A stretch of DNA of 16,016 nt from assembly GCA_903920975.1 (NCBI GenBank), contig CAIXNZ010000122.1, positions 1 through 16,016 of the forward strand. The letters run 5' to 3'. The stretch comes from Candidatus Falkowiibacteriota bacterium (lineage in GTDB: Bacteria > Patescibacteriota > Patescibacteriia > CAIXNZ01). Shown one piece after another: positions 5,478 to 12,993 of this stretch (positions are counted from its first letter, which is position 1; each line of letters begins with the position of its first letter). A program made the translations under genes and the position numbers. The notes beneath the pieces were generated by a model. It ran no database searches. It was not told the DNA's origin and was given only the letters and a program-made list of their open reading frames with translations.

Positions 5478-8327
5478 ATGGCCAAGCAAGACAAAATTAT
5501 TATCAAGGGCGCAAGAGTGCATAATCTCAAAGATGTTAATGTAGAAATCCCCAAAAATAAATTTGTGGTCATAACCGGACTTTCCGGTTCTGGCAAATCA
5601 TCACTTGCTTTTGATACTATTTTTGCCGAAGGCCAAAGGCAATATTTAGAAAGTTTGTCTTCATATGCCCGACAATTTATTGGCTTAATGGATAAGCCGG
5701 ATGTTGATCAGATTGAAGGTATTTCACCGGTTATTGCCATTGACCAAAAGACAACTTCTTCCAACCCGCGTTCAACCGTGGGTACTATTACGGAGATCTA
5801 TGATTATCTCCGTCTTTTATTTGCCAGAATCGGCCATGTGCACTGTCCAACCTGCGGTTCAGAAATAAAAAAGATGAGCATCAAGCAAATTATTGAAAAG
5901 ATTTTAGAACTGCCGCCGCAAACAAGAATCGCTGTTTTGGCGCCGATTGTCATTGGTCAAAAAGGCAAACTGGATCATTTAGTTAAAAAAATGAAAAAGG
6001 CCAATTTTTTCCAATTACGCTTGGACGGCAAACTATATAATATGATGGAAATTGAAAAAACATTGATTGATGAAAATAAAGAGCATGATTTGGATGTTTT
6101 GATTGATCATTTATTTGTGGAAAAAGTTAATATGGAAAAAATTACTCATGCGCCGATTTATTTTGCTATAAAAAAAGCTTTGGATTTATCAAATGGCATG
6201 ATTAAAATTTGGAGAAAAGATAATAATACTGAATATTTGTTTTCGCAACATCTGCACTGTTCCAAATGCGATTTAAATCTGCCAGAACTTGATATTCGCA
6301 GTTTTTCTTTTAATTCACCGCACGGCGCTTGTCCCAAATGCACTGGCTTGGGAGTCAACCTGGAAGTTGATCCGGAACTGGTTATTTTTAATCCGCGCCT
6401 AACCATTGAAGAGGGAGCCATAAAAGTTTGGACCCGCTTAACTTCCAATCAGCCATTGATGCACAAAATTTTAGCCGCGGTGGCCAAAACTCACAAAATT
6501 CCTTTAGACAAAGCAGTTGAGAAAATGAGAAAGGAAGATGTTAAAACTATTTTATATGGTACGGGTAGTGAGCAATTGGATGTGGATGGTAAGAAGTATG
6601 AGTTTGAAGGCATTATCCCTTTTTTAGAAAAGAAATATAAGGAAACAGACTCTGATTATGTGCGCACGGAAATCGGCGATTACATGCGCGAAGTGCTTTG
6701 CCCGGTTTGCAAAGGCAAGAGACTAAAGCCAGAAAGTCTGGCCGTAACAATTTTGGATAAAAATATTTCTGATTTTGTGGATTTAAGCTTGGAAAATTTA
6801 GCCGTACTTTTTGTGGAGATTGATAAAAAATCAAAAAATGGCAAAGGCCTGACTGAAAATGAATATAAAATTGCCAGGCAAGTTTTAAAAGAGGTGATTA
6901 GGCGTTTGGATTTTTTAAACCATGTTTCCCTGGATTATTTAACGCTGGATAGAAGCGTGACATCTTTGGCTGGCGGTGAAGTTCAGCGTATTCGTTTGGC
7001 CAAACAGATTTCTTCTTCACTGACTGAAATTATTTATATTTTGGATGAGCCTTCAATCGGTTTGCATCCGCGCGATAATGCGCGTCTGATTGAGAGTTTG
7101 AAAAAATTGCGCGACATGGGTAACACGGTAATCGTCGTGGAACACGATCAGGCGATTATGGAAGAAGCGGATCTGGTGATTGATATGGGCCCTGGCGCAG
7201 GCGAATATGGAGGCCAGGTCGTTGATATTGGCACTTTGGATAAAATTAAAAAGAATAAAGAATCTTTGACCGGTTTATATTTATCCGGAAAATATAAAAT
7301 TGAAGCGCGCAAAAATTATCGCAAAGGCAATGGCAAATTTGTGACTGTCAAGGGCGCCACTGCCAATAATTTGAAAAATTTGGATGCAAAATTTCCATTG
7401 GGTAAATTTATTGCAGTCTCTGGCGTGTCTGGTTCCGGCAAGTCCAGTTTGATTATTGATATTTTATCGCGCTCATTGGCCAAACATTTTTTCCGTGCCA
7501 AAGAACAACCGGCTGAACATAAAGAAATCGTGGGCATAAGTAATTTGGATAAAGTTGTGACAGTTGATCAGTCGCCGATTGGCAGAACTCCGCGTTCAAA
7601 TCCGGCAACTTACACTGGAGTCTTCACTTACATTCGCGATTTATTTACCCAGGTGCCAGAAGCCAAGATGCGCGGCTTTGATGCCGGTAAATTCAGTTTT
7701 AATGTGGTTGGCGGCCGATGCGAAACTTGCAGTGGCGAGGGTTTGATGCGCATTGAAATGCAATTTTTGCCTGACGTTTATGTGGAGTGCGAAGAATGCC
7801 ATGGCAAGCGTTACGACAAAGAAGCATTGGAAATTTATTATAAAGGTAAAAATATTGCTGATGTTTTAGACATGACCATTGACGAAGCCAAAAGATTTTT
7901 TGCCGACATTCCGATTATTGCCGAAAAATTAATGATTTTATATGATGTGGGCCTGGGTTATTTAAAATTGGGTCAGCCAGCCACCACACTTTCCGGTGGT
8001 GAAGCGCAAAGAGTTAAATTGGCAACTGAACTTTCACGCCGAGCCACTGGCATGACATTATATATTTTGGATGAACCAACAACTGGTTTGCATTTTGATG
8101 ACATCAACCGTTTGCTTGGTGTTTTGCAGAAATTGGTTGATAAAGGAAATACAGTTTTGGTGATTGAACATAATCTTGATGTGATTAAGTGCGCTGATTG
8201 GGTGATTGATATGGGGCCAGAAGGCGGGGATAAGGGCGGTAAAATTGTAGCTCAAGGCACGCCAAAAGATATTACAAAAGTTAAATCAAGTTATACGGGA
8301 CAATTTTTGAAGAAATTAGTGAAATAA
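5478..8327 (+). CDS. uvrA: Excinuclease ABC subunit A
   Basis: UvrA is the DNA-damage sensor of nucleotide excision repair; it dimerises, loads UvrB on lesions and acts on chromosomal DNA. The 949-residue length matches the family. Two ABC ATPase modules are complete: first Walker A GLSGSGKS (residues 34-41), signature LAGGEVQR and Walker B IYILDEPS; second Walker A GVSGSGKS (649-656), signature LSGGEAQR and Walker B LYILDEPT. Zinc-finger cysteines are present (CSKC and CPKC in the first module, CETC and CEEC in the second). The start fits the family N-terminus (KIIIKGARVHNLKDV). It appears monocistronic, with its own promoter; uvrB and uvrC are not in the window. The stop codon overlaps the outer arm of the repeat at 8326-8410, which could act as terminator. 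Confidence 0.98.
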   Translation: MAKQDKIIIKGARVHNLKDVNVEIPKNKFVVITGLSGSGKSSLAFDTIFAEGQRQYLESLSSYARQFIGLMDKPDVDQIEGISPVIAIDQKTTSSNPRSTVGTITEIYDYLRLLFARIGHVHCPTCGSEIKKMSIKQIIEKILELPPQTRIAVLAPIVIGQKGKLDHLVKKMKKANFFQLRLDGKLYNMMEIEKTLIDENKEHDLDVLIDHLFVEKVNMEKITHAPIYFAIKKALDLSNGMIKIWRKDNNTEYLFSQHLHCSKCDLNLPELDIRSFSFNSPHGACPKCTGLGVNLEVDPELVIFNPRLTIEEGAIKVWTRLTSNQPLMHKILAAVAKTHKIPLDKAVEKMRKEDVKTILYGTGSEQLDVDGKKYEFEGIIPFLEKKYKETDSDYVRTEIGDYMREVLCPVCKGKRLKPESLAVTILDKNISDFVDLSLENLAVLFVEIDKKSKNGKGLTENEYKIARQVLKEVIRRLDFLNHVSLDYLTLDRSVTSLAGGEVQRIRLAKQISSSLTEIIYILDEPSIGLHPRDNARLIESLKKLRDMGNTVIVVEHDQAIMEEADLVIDMGPGAGEYGGQVVDIGTLDKIKKNKESLTGLYLSGKYKIEARKNYRKGNGKFVTVKGATANNLKNLDAKFPLGKFIAVSGVSGSGKSSLIIDILSRSLAKHFFRAKEQPAEHKEIVGISNLDKVVTVDQSPIGRTPRSNPATYTGVFTYIRDLFTQVPEAKMRGFDAGKFSFNVVGGRCETCSGEGLMRIEMQFLPDVYVECEECHGKRYDKEALEIYYKGKNIADVLDMTIDEAKRFFADIPIIAEKLMILYDVGLGYLKLGQPATTLSGGEAQRVKLATELSRRATGMTLYILDEPTTGLHFDDINRLLGVLQKLVDKGNTVLVIEHNLDVIKCADWVIDMGPEGGDKGGKIVAQGTPKDITKVKSSYTGQFLKKLVK

Positions 8328-8410
8328 AAATCAGCATTGCATAACCGTAGGGGCGGGTCGCGACCCGCCCCTACGTAAAATTGATGAAATTTTAAACAAT
8401 GTTGATTTTT
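8326..8410. repeat. Nested hairpin element at the uvrA stop codon
   Basis: The outer arms 8326-8339 and 8397-8410 (AAAAATC through CATTG) are inverted repeats with 13 of 14 positions matching. Inside lies a perfect 30-bp GC-rich palindrome at 8346-8375, beginning CGTAGGGGCGGGTC. The palindrome core has ends GTAG and CTAC. The left arm starts within the uvrA TAA codon. The right arm runs into a T-tract (8406-8412), so the whole may terminate uvrA transcription. A similar element occurs at 9258-9346. Confidence 0.85.
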
Positions 8411-8460
8411 TTATTATTATAATTTTTAGCTAAAATTAGCAATGATTGTTAATGATTATA

Positions 8461-8489
8461 TTGACAAAATCGTAAAAATATGCTATTAT
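8461..8489 (+). promoter_or_regulatory. Promoter of the hypothetical gene at 8582
   Basis: TTGACA (8461-8466), a 17-nt spacer and TATTAT (8484-8489) preceded by TGC give a near-consensus extended -10 promoter. Transcription would begin near 8496, leaving a leader of about 86 nt. Confidence 0.8.
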
Positions 8490-8514
8490 TAGGGCATAAT
8501 GACAGGCCTTATGT

Positions 8515-8573
8515 CAGTGCAAATTGCGCTGATGAGAGGTAGTCCCTTGAAGCCAGATTATCTGGCAGGGAGG
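8515..8573 (+). promoter_or_regulatory. Structured leader with a sequestered Shine-Dalgarno
   Basis: Hairpin 1 pairs CAGTGC (8515-8520) with GCGCTG (8526-8531), one G-U wobble. Hairpin 2 pairs GCCAGA (8552-8557) with TCTGGC (8561-8566) around TTA, and extends by TCCCT (8543-8547) with AGGGA (8567-8571) across a 4-nt bulge. The last strand is the start of the Shine-Dalgarno AGGGAGG (8567-8573), so the folded leader would mask the ribosome binding site. The effector, if any, is unknown. Confidence 0.6.
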
Positions 8574-8581
8574 AAAAGAAA

Positions 8582-9196
8582 ATGTCCAGAAAGGCAAAGA
8601 GAAACGAATTTGTCAGTTCGCTTGGAATCATCTTTGAAATCATCAAAAAAATCAGCGATGCTATTAAAGCGCAAGGCGGAAATGACGAAGACTTTCGTCG
8701 GGTTCTATCTGAAGTTGGTCTAGCCGAGAAAATCGCTGAAGTTATTATGGCTTGCACCTACAAAGTGGTCGTGAATTACAATAAGTCGCTTGCCGAAATG
8801 ATTGTATCCGGCAAATATGGGTATGTCGCAGATGAAATCAGCGAAGGGAAATTTCCTATTCAGGATGCTGGCAGTCACGAAGTTAATCTCGTCTTGGTTA
8901 ATCTAGACAAAATTGCTTCAACTACAATGGTATTGGAACATCTTGATAAAATGGGATTAAAACCGGCGAGCATTGAGCATCTATTGGTTTTTGGTGCGAC
9001 TTATCCAGAAATTCAAGAAAAATTTAAGATTATCTTGCTTAGTTCTCTCTTCTCTTCTGATCATCGTCTTCGCGCCTGTCCATATCTGCATCATGGAGGC
9101 GGTAAACGCAATCTCGGCTGTGATTGGCGTGAGGATAATGGCCTCCCCAATTCTGTATGGGGCGAGTGGTGCCGCTTCCTAGCCGTTCGCAAATAG
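8582..9196 (+). CDS. Hypothetical protein, possible CPR-associated family
   Basis: The protein has 204 residues. I know no function for it. Its second half has the look of a hypothetical family I associate from memory with CPR genomes: a segment like DEISEGKFPIQ (about 83-93), then VLEHLDKMGLKPASIEHLLVFG with TYPEIQEKF, and a terminal WGEWCRFLAVRK (193-204). This recollection is unverified. The N-terminal half is helical with many charges and has no signal peptide or membrane segment. The start is fixed by AGGGAGG at 8567-8573, 8 nt before the ATG. It is a single-gene unit with a strong promoter, a structured leader and a terminator, lying between two nested hairpin repeats. The preserved terminal motif argues that the frame is intact and that the overlapping frame at 8973-9182 is a shadow. 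Confidence 0.8.
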   Translation: MSRKAKRNEFVSSLGIIFEIIKKISDAIKAQGGNDEDFRRVLSEVGLAEKIAEVIMACTYKVVVNYNKSLAEMIVSGKYGYVADEISEGKFPIQDAGSHEVNLVLVNLDKIASTTMVLEHLDKMGLKPASIEHLLVFGATYPEIQEKFKIILLSSLFSSDHRLRACPYLHHGGGKRNLGCDWREDNGLPNSVWGEWCRFLAVRK

Positions 9197-9214
9197 TACT
9201 TTTTCAAAAACAAA

Positions 9215-9250
9215 GCCCCGTTTGGTTTTACCAGGCGGGCTTTTCTTTTT
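9215..9250 (+). terminator. Terminator of the gene at 8582
   Basis: GCCC (9215-9218) pairs with GGGC (9237-9240), and an imperfect inner stem (GTTTGG against CCAGG) closes around TTTTA. A T-rich tail follows to 9250. The flank ACAAAGCCCC (9210-9219) is shared with the terminator at 5351. Confidence 0.75.
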
Positions 9251-9257
9251 GATAATA

Positions 9258-9346
9258 AAAAATCGCTCGATAAATTAGAGTAAAAAAGTAGAGACCCCGC
9301 GTCGCGGGGTCTCTACAAATACGAAAATTTATTTTGAGCGATTTTT
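9258..9346. repeat. Nested hairpin element at the rplS stop codon
   Basis: The outer arms 9258-9268 (AAAAATCGCTC) and 9336-9346 are a perfect 11-bp inverted repeat, continued by ATAAATT (9270-9276) and AATTTAT (9326-9332). Inside, 9288-9316 forms a 13-bp perfect stem with a GTC loop, starting GTAGAGACCCCGC and ending CTAC. The outer arm overlaps the rplS TAA codon on the minus strand, and a T-tract follows on that strand, so it may terminate rplS. Confidence 0.85.
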
Positions 9347-9704
9347 ATTTTGTCTTTTTTTCGGAAGTTGATTTTAAGCGTTTTTTGTAGTCCCGAGCAA
9401 AATAGAGTTTGGAGCGGACAACGATTTTGGTATCAACCAGTTCTATTTTATCAATCAATGGAGAATGTATGGGGAGTATTCTTTCCACGCCAATGCCCTC
9501 GCTGATTTTGCGAACAGTTATGGTGGCTGATGGGCCAATACCGTGCTTTTTGGCGATAACCAGGCCTTCATAAACCTGGATTCTTTCTTTTTCCTCACCC
9601 TTGGTATTTATATCCTTAATTTTCAGGTGAATACGCACAACCATACCAGGCTTGACTTGGTCTGGAGTAAGTAGTTGCTTATCTGTTTTTTTTGCTGTTG
9701 CCAT
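9345..9704 (-). CDS. rplS: 50S ribosomal protein L19
   Basis: The 119-residue protein is the large-subunit protein L19, located at the interface with the 30S subunit. Typical segments are visible: KPGMVVRIHLKI, the E(K)ERIQVYEGLVIAKKHG stretch, TITVRKISEGIGVERILPIHSPLIDKIE and VVRSKLYFARDY. The length matches bacterial L19 (about 115-130 aa), with a lysine-rich C-terminal tail. The promoter on the minus strand (9811-9839) would produce a leader of about 100 nt filled with nested CACGAAA repeats. It is separated from the usual neighbours (rpsP, rimM, trmD), which are absent here. Its stop codon overlaps the nested hairpin at 9258-9346. Confidence 0.97.
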   Translation of the reverse strand: MATAKKTDKQLLTPDQVKPGMVVRIHLKIKDINTKGEEKERIQVYEGLVIAKKHGIGPSATITVRKISEGIGVERILPIHSPLIDKIELVDTKIVVRSKLYFARDYKKRLKSTSEKKTK

Positions 9705-9717
9705 ATGGGTACTGAAC

Positions 9718-9776
9718 CACGAAAATTTGCACCAAAATGCACGAAAATTAAAATAACACTTTCGTGCTATTTCGTG
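9718..9776. repeat. Nested CACGAAA inverted repeats in the rplS leader
   Basis: Two inverted pairs are nested: GCACGAAA (9739-9746) with TTTCGTGC (9760-9767), and CACGAAA (9718-9724) with TTTCGTG (9770-9776). They lie wholly inside the predicted rplS leader. Whether they are a regulatory structure or an interspersed repeat cannot be told from this copy. Confidence 0.65.
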
Positions 9777-9810
9777 ATTATAATTTAGTGTTTAAGATTT
9801 CAATAAATCT

Positions 9811-9839
9811 AGTTTAGCTTAATTTAATATTTTCGTCAA
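9811..9839 (-). promoter_or_regulatory. rplS promoter
   Basis: On the minus strand TTGACG (9834-9839), 17 nt and TAAACT (9811-9816). Transcription would start near 9804. Confidence 0.65.
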
Positions 9840-9846
9840 GATTTAG

Positions 9847-10440
9847 CTATTTATTAAGGAATTTTTTAATCGCTATAAGGGTTTTTTGAATAGCTTGCGC
9901 TTTGGTCATCTTTGAAGTGTTGATGACAAGATCGTATTGATTCTCCCTGGTATGGTCAAGATTATAATATTTTTTGTATCTGGCTTTATCGCTGGTAATA
10001 CGGCTTTTTAGGTCCTTAATTAAGGCGCTGATAGATTCAAATTCGCCTTCATTGCGCAAAGCTCTGCCCTTGGTATCTTTTTGCAACTGATTCCAGATGC
10101 GACGGGCTCCTTCTCGCAAATCAACCTTGATATAGATTTTGAATGATTCCGGAATAAAATAAAATTGAGTGCGACCCTCTACCAGCACAATTTTTTTCTT
10201 AGCTATTTGTCTGGCTTCGGCAGCGACTTTCTTATCAACATCAACATCTGTTTCGGGATGGGTGAGCGCATAATCATTAAGCTGGGCTAGGGTCATGTCC
10301 TTAGCCTTGGCCATTTGTCGCCTGATTTGTCCGACATAAATTCTTTGGGCTCTCAATTTTTTGGCGATTTCTTTGGCAATGGTACTTTTACCGCTGCCAG
10401 GTGTTCCGGAAATAGTGATAATTTTGTTTTTTGTTGTCAT
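9847..10440 (-). CDS. Cytidylate kinase-like P-loop kinase
   Basis: The protein (197 aa) belongs to the cytidylate-kinase-like family of P-loop kinases, which phosphorylate CMP/dCMP or related small substrates. The P-loop GTPGSGKST is at residues 12-20 after a beta strand (KIITIS), and the ARQIAKKKIVLVEGRTQFYF segment fits the second strand and substrate region. The R-rich segment near RRIWNQLQKDTKGRALRNEGEF resembles the lid. It is closer to the short archaeal-type or AAA_33-like kinases than to E. coli Cmk, so the substrate is uncertain. The start codon lies inside an inverted repeat (10436-10462) and has no Shine-Dalgarno. It is on the same strand as rluD and cca, with a 108-bp repeat-filled gap to rluD. 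Confidence 0.8.
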   Translation of the reverse strand: MTTKNKIITISGTPGSGKSTIAKEIAKKLRAQRIYVGQIRRQMAKAKDMTLAQLNDYALTHPETDVDVDKKVAAEARQIAKKKIVLVEGRTQFYFIPESFKIYIKVDLREGARRIWNQLQKDTKGRALRNEGEFESISALIKDLKSRITSDKARYKKYYNLDHTRENQYDLVINTSKMTKAQAIQKTLIAIKKFLNK

Positions 10441-10538
10441 GGTGAGGTTCTCGAACCATGACCGTCACCCTTCAGTTCGACTGCGCTCACTGTAAACTCT
10501 AGCCTATGTCCTGAGCTTTGCCGAAGGATCAGGGTGAC
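10436..10538. repeat. Interspersed palindromic repeat between rluD and the kinase gene
   Basis: Two inverted repeats are seen. GTCATGGT (10436-10443) pairs with ACCATGAC (10455-10462) around a GAACC/GGTTC core, and GTCACCCT (10464-10471) pairs with AGGGTGAC (10531-10538). The GC content is far above that of the surrounding DNA. The first arm includes the kinase start codon (CAT at 10438-10440 on this strand). The form resembles interspersed intergenic repeats common in several bacterial groups. Confidence 0.7.
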
Positions 10539-10548
10539 AATCATGTAT

Positions 10549-11469
10549 TTATTTTATTTGTTTTAAGATTTTGCTTAATTTAAGCGGTAGCTTTGATTCA
10601 AAGTCCAAGTATTTGCCGTCCAAATTTTTAAAGCCCAATTTAGTGGAATGTAAAAAGGGCCTGTCTAGTTCAATATTGGCTTTAACTTTTTTTTGCTGAT
10701 AAAGTTTGTCGCCGACAATGGGGTGATTAATAAAGTTAAAATGGGTTCTGATCTGGTGAGTGCGGCCGGTTTCAATCTGAACTTCCAATAAAGCAAAATT
10801 TTGGAATTGTTTAATGACCGTATATTTAGTGATAGCTTCCTTGCCACCTTGTTCTTTTGATTTAACCAGCATTTTGCCTTTGGTTTTAGAGCGTTCTAAC
10901 GGTAAGTCTATAATGCCTTCAGAGCGTTCCATGGGACTATGCACTAAAGCGGTATAAATTTTTTTTATTTTGCGGTCTTGGAATTGCTTTTTGAAATATT
11001 CTAACGCCTTCTGTGTTTTACAGACCAGCATTAAACCAGAGACATCTTTGTCCAAGCGATGAACAATGCCTGGGCGAGTGGGATCTTCGCCAATTTTTTT
11101 TAATTCCGGGTAATAAGCGATTAAACCATTGACCAGTGTGTCATTTTCTATTTTGTCAGTCGGGTGCACTAGGAGTCCGGACGGCTTATCAATCACCAAA
11201 ACATTGTCATCTTCAAAAACAATTTTATACTTTACTTTTTTGTTGGGTTTTAATTCTTTTGAGATATTTTCAACTTTAATATCTTTGGCATTAATATTAA
11301 TTTTGTCATCGACGCGCAGAAAAAAATGCGGTGTGACTTTTTCGCCGTTAAGGGTAATTTTTCCGTGCTTGATAAGTTTCTGAATTTTACTGCGGGAAAT
11401 TTTTAATTGCGTGGTCAGAAATTTATCCAGACGCTCATTTTGATTTTCGGAATTTATTTTGATTATCAT
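10549..11469 (-). CDS. RluD-family 23S rRNA pseudouridine synthase
   Basis: This enzyme isomerises uridine to pseudouridine in RNA, most likely 23S rRNA. It has an N-terminal S4 RNA-binding domain (about residues 10-57 of the 306-aa form, NERLDKFLTTQL and LIKHGKITLNG) and the RluA/RluD catalytic domain, with HRLDKDVSG carrying the catalytic Asp140. ETGRTHQIRTHF and HPIVGDKLY are further family motifs. Length is near the usual 300-325 aa. I chose the ATG at 11469; a TTG at 11478 in frame would overlap the end of cca by 8 bases. The gap to cca is one base (TAA-T-ATG), so translation is probably coupled. The RluA, RluC and RluD subtypes cannot be separated here. Confidence 0.93.
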   Translation of the reverse strand: MIIKINSENQNERLDKFLTTQLKISRSKIQKLIKHGKITLNGEKVTPHFFLRVDDKININAKDIKVENISKELKPNKKVKYKIVFEDDNVLVIDKPSGLLVHPTDKIENDTLVNGLIAYYPELKKIGEDPTRPGIVHRLDKDVSGLMLVCKTQKALEYFKKQFQDRKIKKIYTALVHSPMERSEGIIDLPLERSKTKGKMLVKSKEQGGKEAITKYTVIKQFQNFALLEVQIETGRTHQIRTHFNFINHPIVGDKLYQQKKVKANIELDRPFLHSTKLGFKNLDGKYLDFESKLPLKLSKILKQIK

Positions 11470-11470
11470 A

Positions 11471-12982
11471 TTATTCAACCCATTTTATTTTACTAAAATA
11501 TTCTCTTTTTTTAGCTTCCTCGTATTTATCAATTTCCGGCGTCATATTTTTTAATTCTGGTTCAGATAATTTATTTAATTCCTTTAAGCGTTTGGTTAAA
11601 GTCGCTTTAGTATTTAATTTAGGATTTTCCAAAACTTCTGACAAAAGCGCATTTAAAAGTAAACCAATTTTTGGTCCTGGTTTCATGTTTAGAATTTTCA
11701 TTAATTCAAGTCCGTCTATTTTTAACATTTTAACGGAAATGGGGTCAAGTTGTACTTCATGCAGTCTTTTTTCCAGCTCAATTAATTTGTAGGGTTTGGC
11801 TTTAGGCCTGCCCATGCCCAGACGGTCGCAGATTCTAAGCTGGATGGCTTCATTAATATTATCTTTGCCAATACGAACCAAAAGTCGGCGAATGGCCGCG
11901 TCAGTAATTTCACCAATAGAATAAAAAAACATATGAAAGCGCACAAGATGCGCCACTTTATTGACCACTTCATTGGAATATTTTAAGCGCCATAAAATTT
12001 TTCTGGCGATTTTGCCGCCTACAATATCATGATTGTAAAAGGTGCTGTCCGGACCTTCGCCTTTTTTGACCATTGGCTTAGCAATATCATGAAGCAGGGC
12101 AGAGAGGCGCACATTCAAATTGTAATTTCTCTGAGCCGCAAAGCCCAATGCTTTGGCGCTATGTTCAAAGACGCTGTAAATATGAGCTTTGTTTTGGGAG
12201 ACGCCCACGCCTTGTTCCAGTTCCGGAATAATATACTTTAATAAATTGGATTTTTGCAGTAATTCTAGGCCAAATTCAGCGTTGGGCGCCAGAATGATTT
12301 TAGTCAGCTCATCATTAATTCTTTCCATAGACATGTTAATGATATTTGGTGCCATTTTTTGGATAACGTTGTAAGTTGCGACTTCAATTTTGAAATAAAG
12401 CTGAACTGAAAAACGAATGGCGCGCAACATTCTGGTGTAGTCCTCTTGGAATCTTTCTTTAGGGTCACCGACGGTTTTGATTGTTTTATTTTTTAAATCT
12501 TCTAACCCGTTATAAGGGTCAATCAATTCTCCGGTTTTTAAATTGAGTGCCATGGCATTAATAGTAAAGTCGCGTCTCTGTAAATCTTTTTCCATTGGCA
12601 AATTGGCATCTGACTGCACATCAAAGTCTTTGTAACCTCCGGTCATAAATGACTGTTCAGTGCGGGGCAGGGCAATATCAATCGGTTCAAAGCCCTGATA
12701 TTTTTTGGGGATAAACTTAAAGACACCAAAAGATTTGCCAACAAAATTCACTTCGCCTTCTTTGGCTAAAAATTTTTCCAAATCTTTTGGCTCAACTTTT
12801 CTAATGACAAAGTCATAATCATAAGAAGTTCGCTCCAGCAAAATATCGCGCACCTTACCGCCGACCAGATATACTTCACCGTCCTTAAAACTTTTTTGCA
12901 ATTTTTGGACAAATTTAAAATCAGGATTTTTAGTAAAATCCTTGAGAAAATCTTTGATTAAATTGGCCTGTTTTTCATTCAT
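11471..12982 (-). CDS. cca: CCA-adding enzyme / tRNA nucleotidyltransferase with HD domain
   Basis: The protein (503 aa) is a class II nucleotidyltransferase that adds or repairs the 3' CCA end of tRNAs. Motifs in order: GGKVRD (41-46), the catalytic D55-Y-D57, the amino-acid template region RRDFTIN (136-142), ERFQEDYTRMLRAIRF (176-191), then an HD domain (LLHDIAKP, His298-Asp299). Neither tRNA in the window encodes CCA, which is consistent with a need for this activity. The family also includes poly(A) polymerases; the RRDFTIN motif and HD domain favour CCA addition. It is divergent from the ParB-like gene. The promoter at 12994-13022 places transcription about 5 nt before the ATG, so the message may be leaderless. 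Confidence 0.92.
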   Translation of the reverse strand: MNEKQANLIKDFLKDFTKNPDFKFVQKLQKSFKDGEVYLVGGKVRDILLERTSYDYDFVIRKVEPKDLEKFLAKEGEVNFVGKSFGVFKFIPKKYQGFEPIDIALPRTEQSFMTGGYKDFDVQSDANLPMEKDLQRRDFTINAMALNLKTGELIDPYNGLEDLKNKTIKTVGDPKERFQEDYTRMLRAIRFSVQLYFKIEVATYNVIQKMAPNIINMSMERINDELTKIILAPNAEFGLELLQKSNLLKYIIPELEQGVGVSQNKAHIYSVFEHSAKALGFAAQRNYNLNVRLSALLHDIAKPMVKKGEGPDSTFYNHDIVGGKIARKILWRLKYSNEVVNKVAHLVRFHMFFYSIGEITDAAIRRLLVRIGKDNINEAIQLRICDRLGMGRPKAKPYKLIELEKRLHEVQLDPISVKMLKIDGLELMKILNMKPGPKIGLLLNALLSEVLENPKLNTKATLTKRLKELNKLSEPELKNMTPEIDKYEEAKKREYFSKIKWVE

Positions 12983-12993
12983 AGCTTATTTTT

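Noticed and set aside
8346..8375. CRISPR repeat or phage attachment site
   Set aside because: It is a single palindrome without spaced direct copies or an integrase; a repeat element explains it better.
8499..8723. Open frame starting in the leader of the 8582 gene
   Set aside because: It lacks a ribosome binding site, overlaps the supported gene in another frame and has a composition unlike a protein.
8973..9182. Hydrophobic 69-residue open frame overlapping the end of the 8582 gene
   Set aside because: No Shine-Dalgarno, and the main frame keeps a characteristic C-terminal motif, so this is a shadow.
8582..9196. Possible frameshift near the C-terminus of the 8582 gene, suggested by the overlapping frame
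   Set aside because: The end WGEWCRFLAVRK is coherent and the terminator follows directly, so no frameshift is needed.
11129..11383. Plus-strand open frame inside the pseudouridine synthase gene
   Set aside because: It is the complement of a clearly recognised catalytic domain and has no start signal.
11470..11478. TTG start of the pseudouridine synthase
   Set aside because: The ATG at 11469, one base after the cca stop, avoids overlap and uses a normal start codon.
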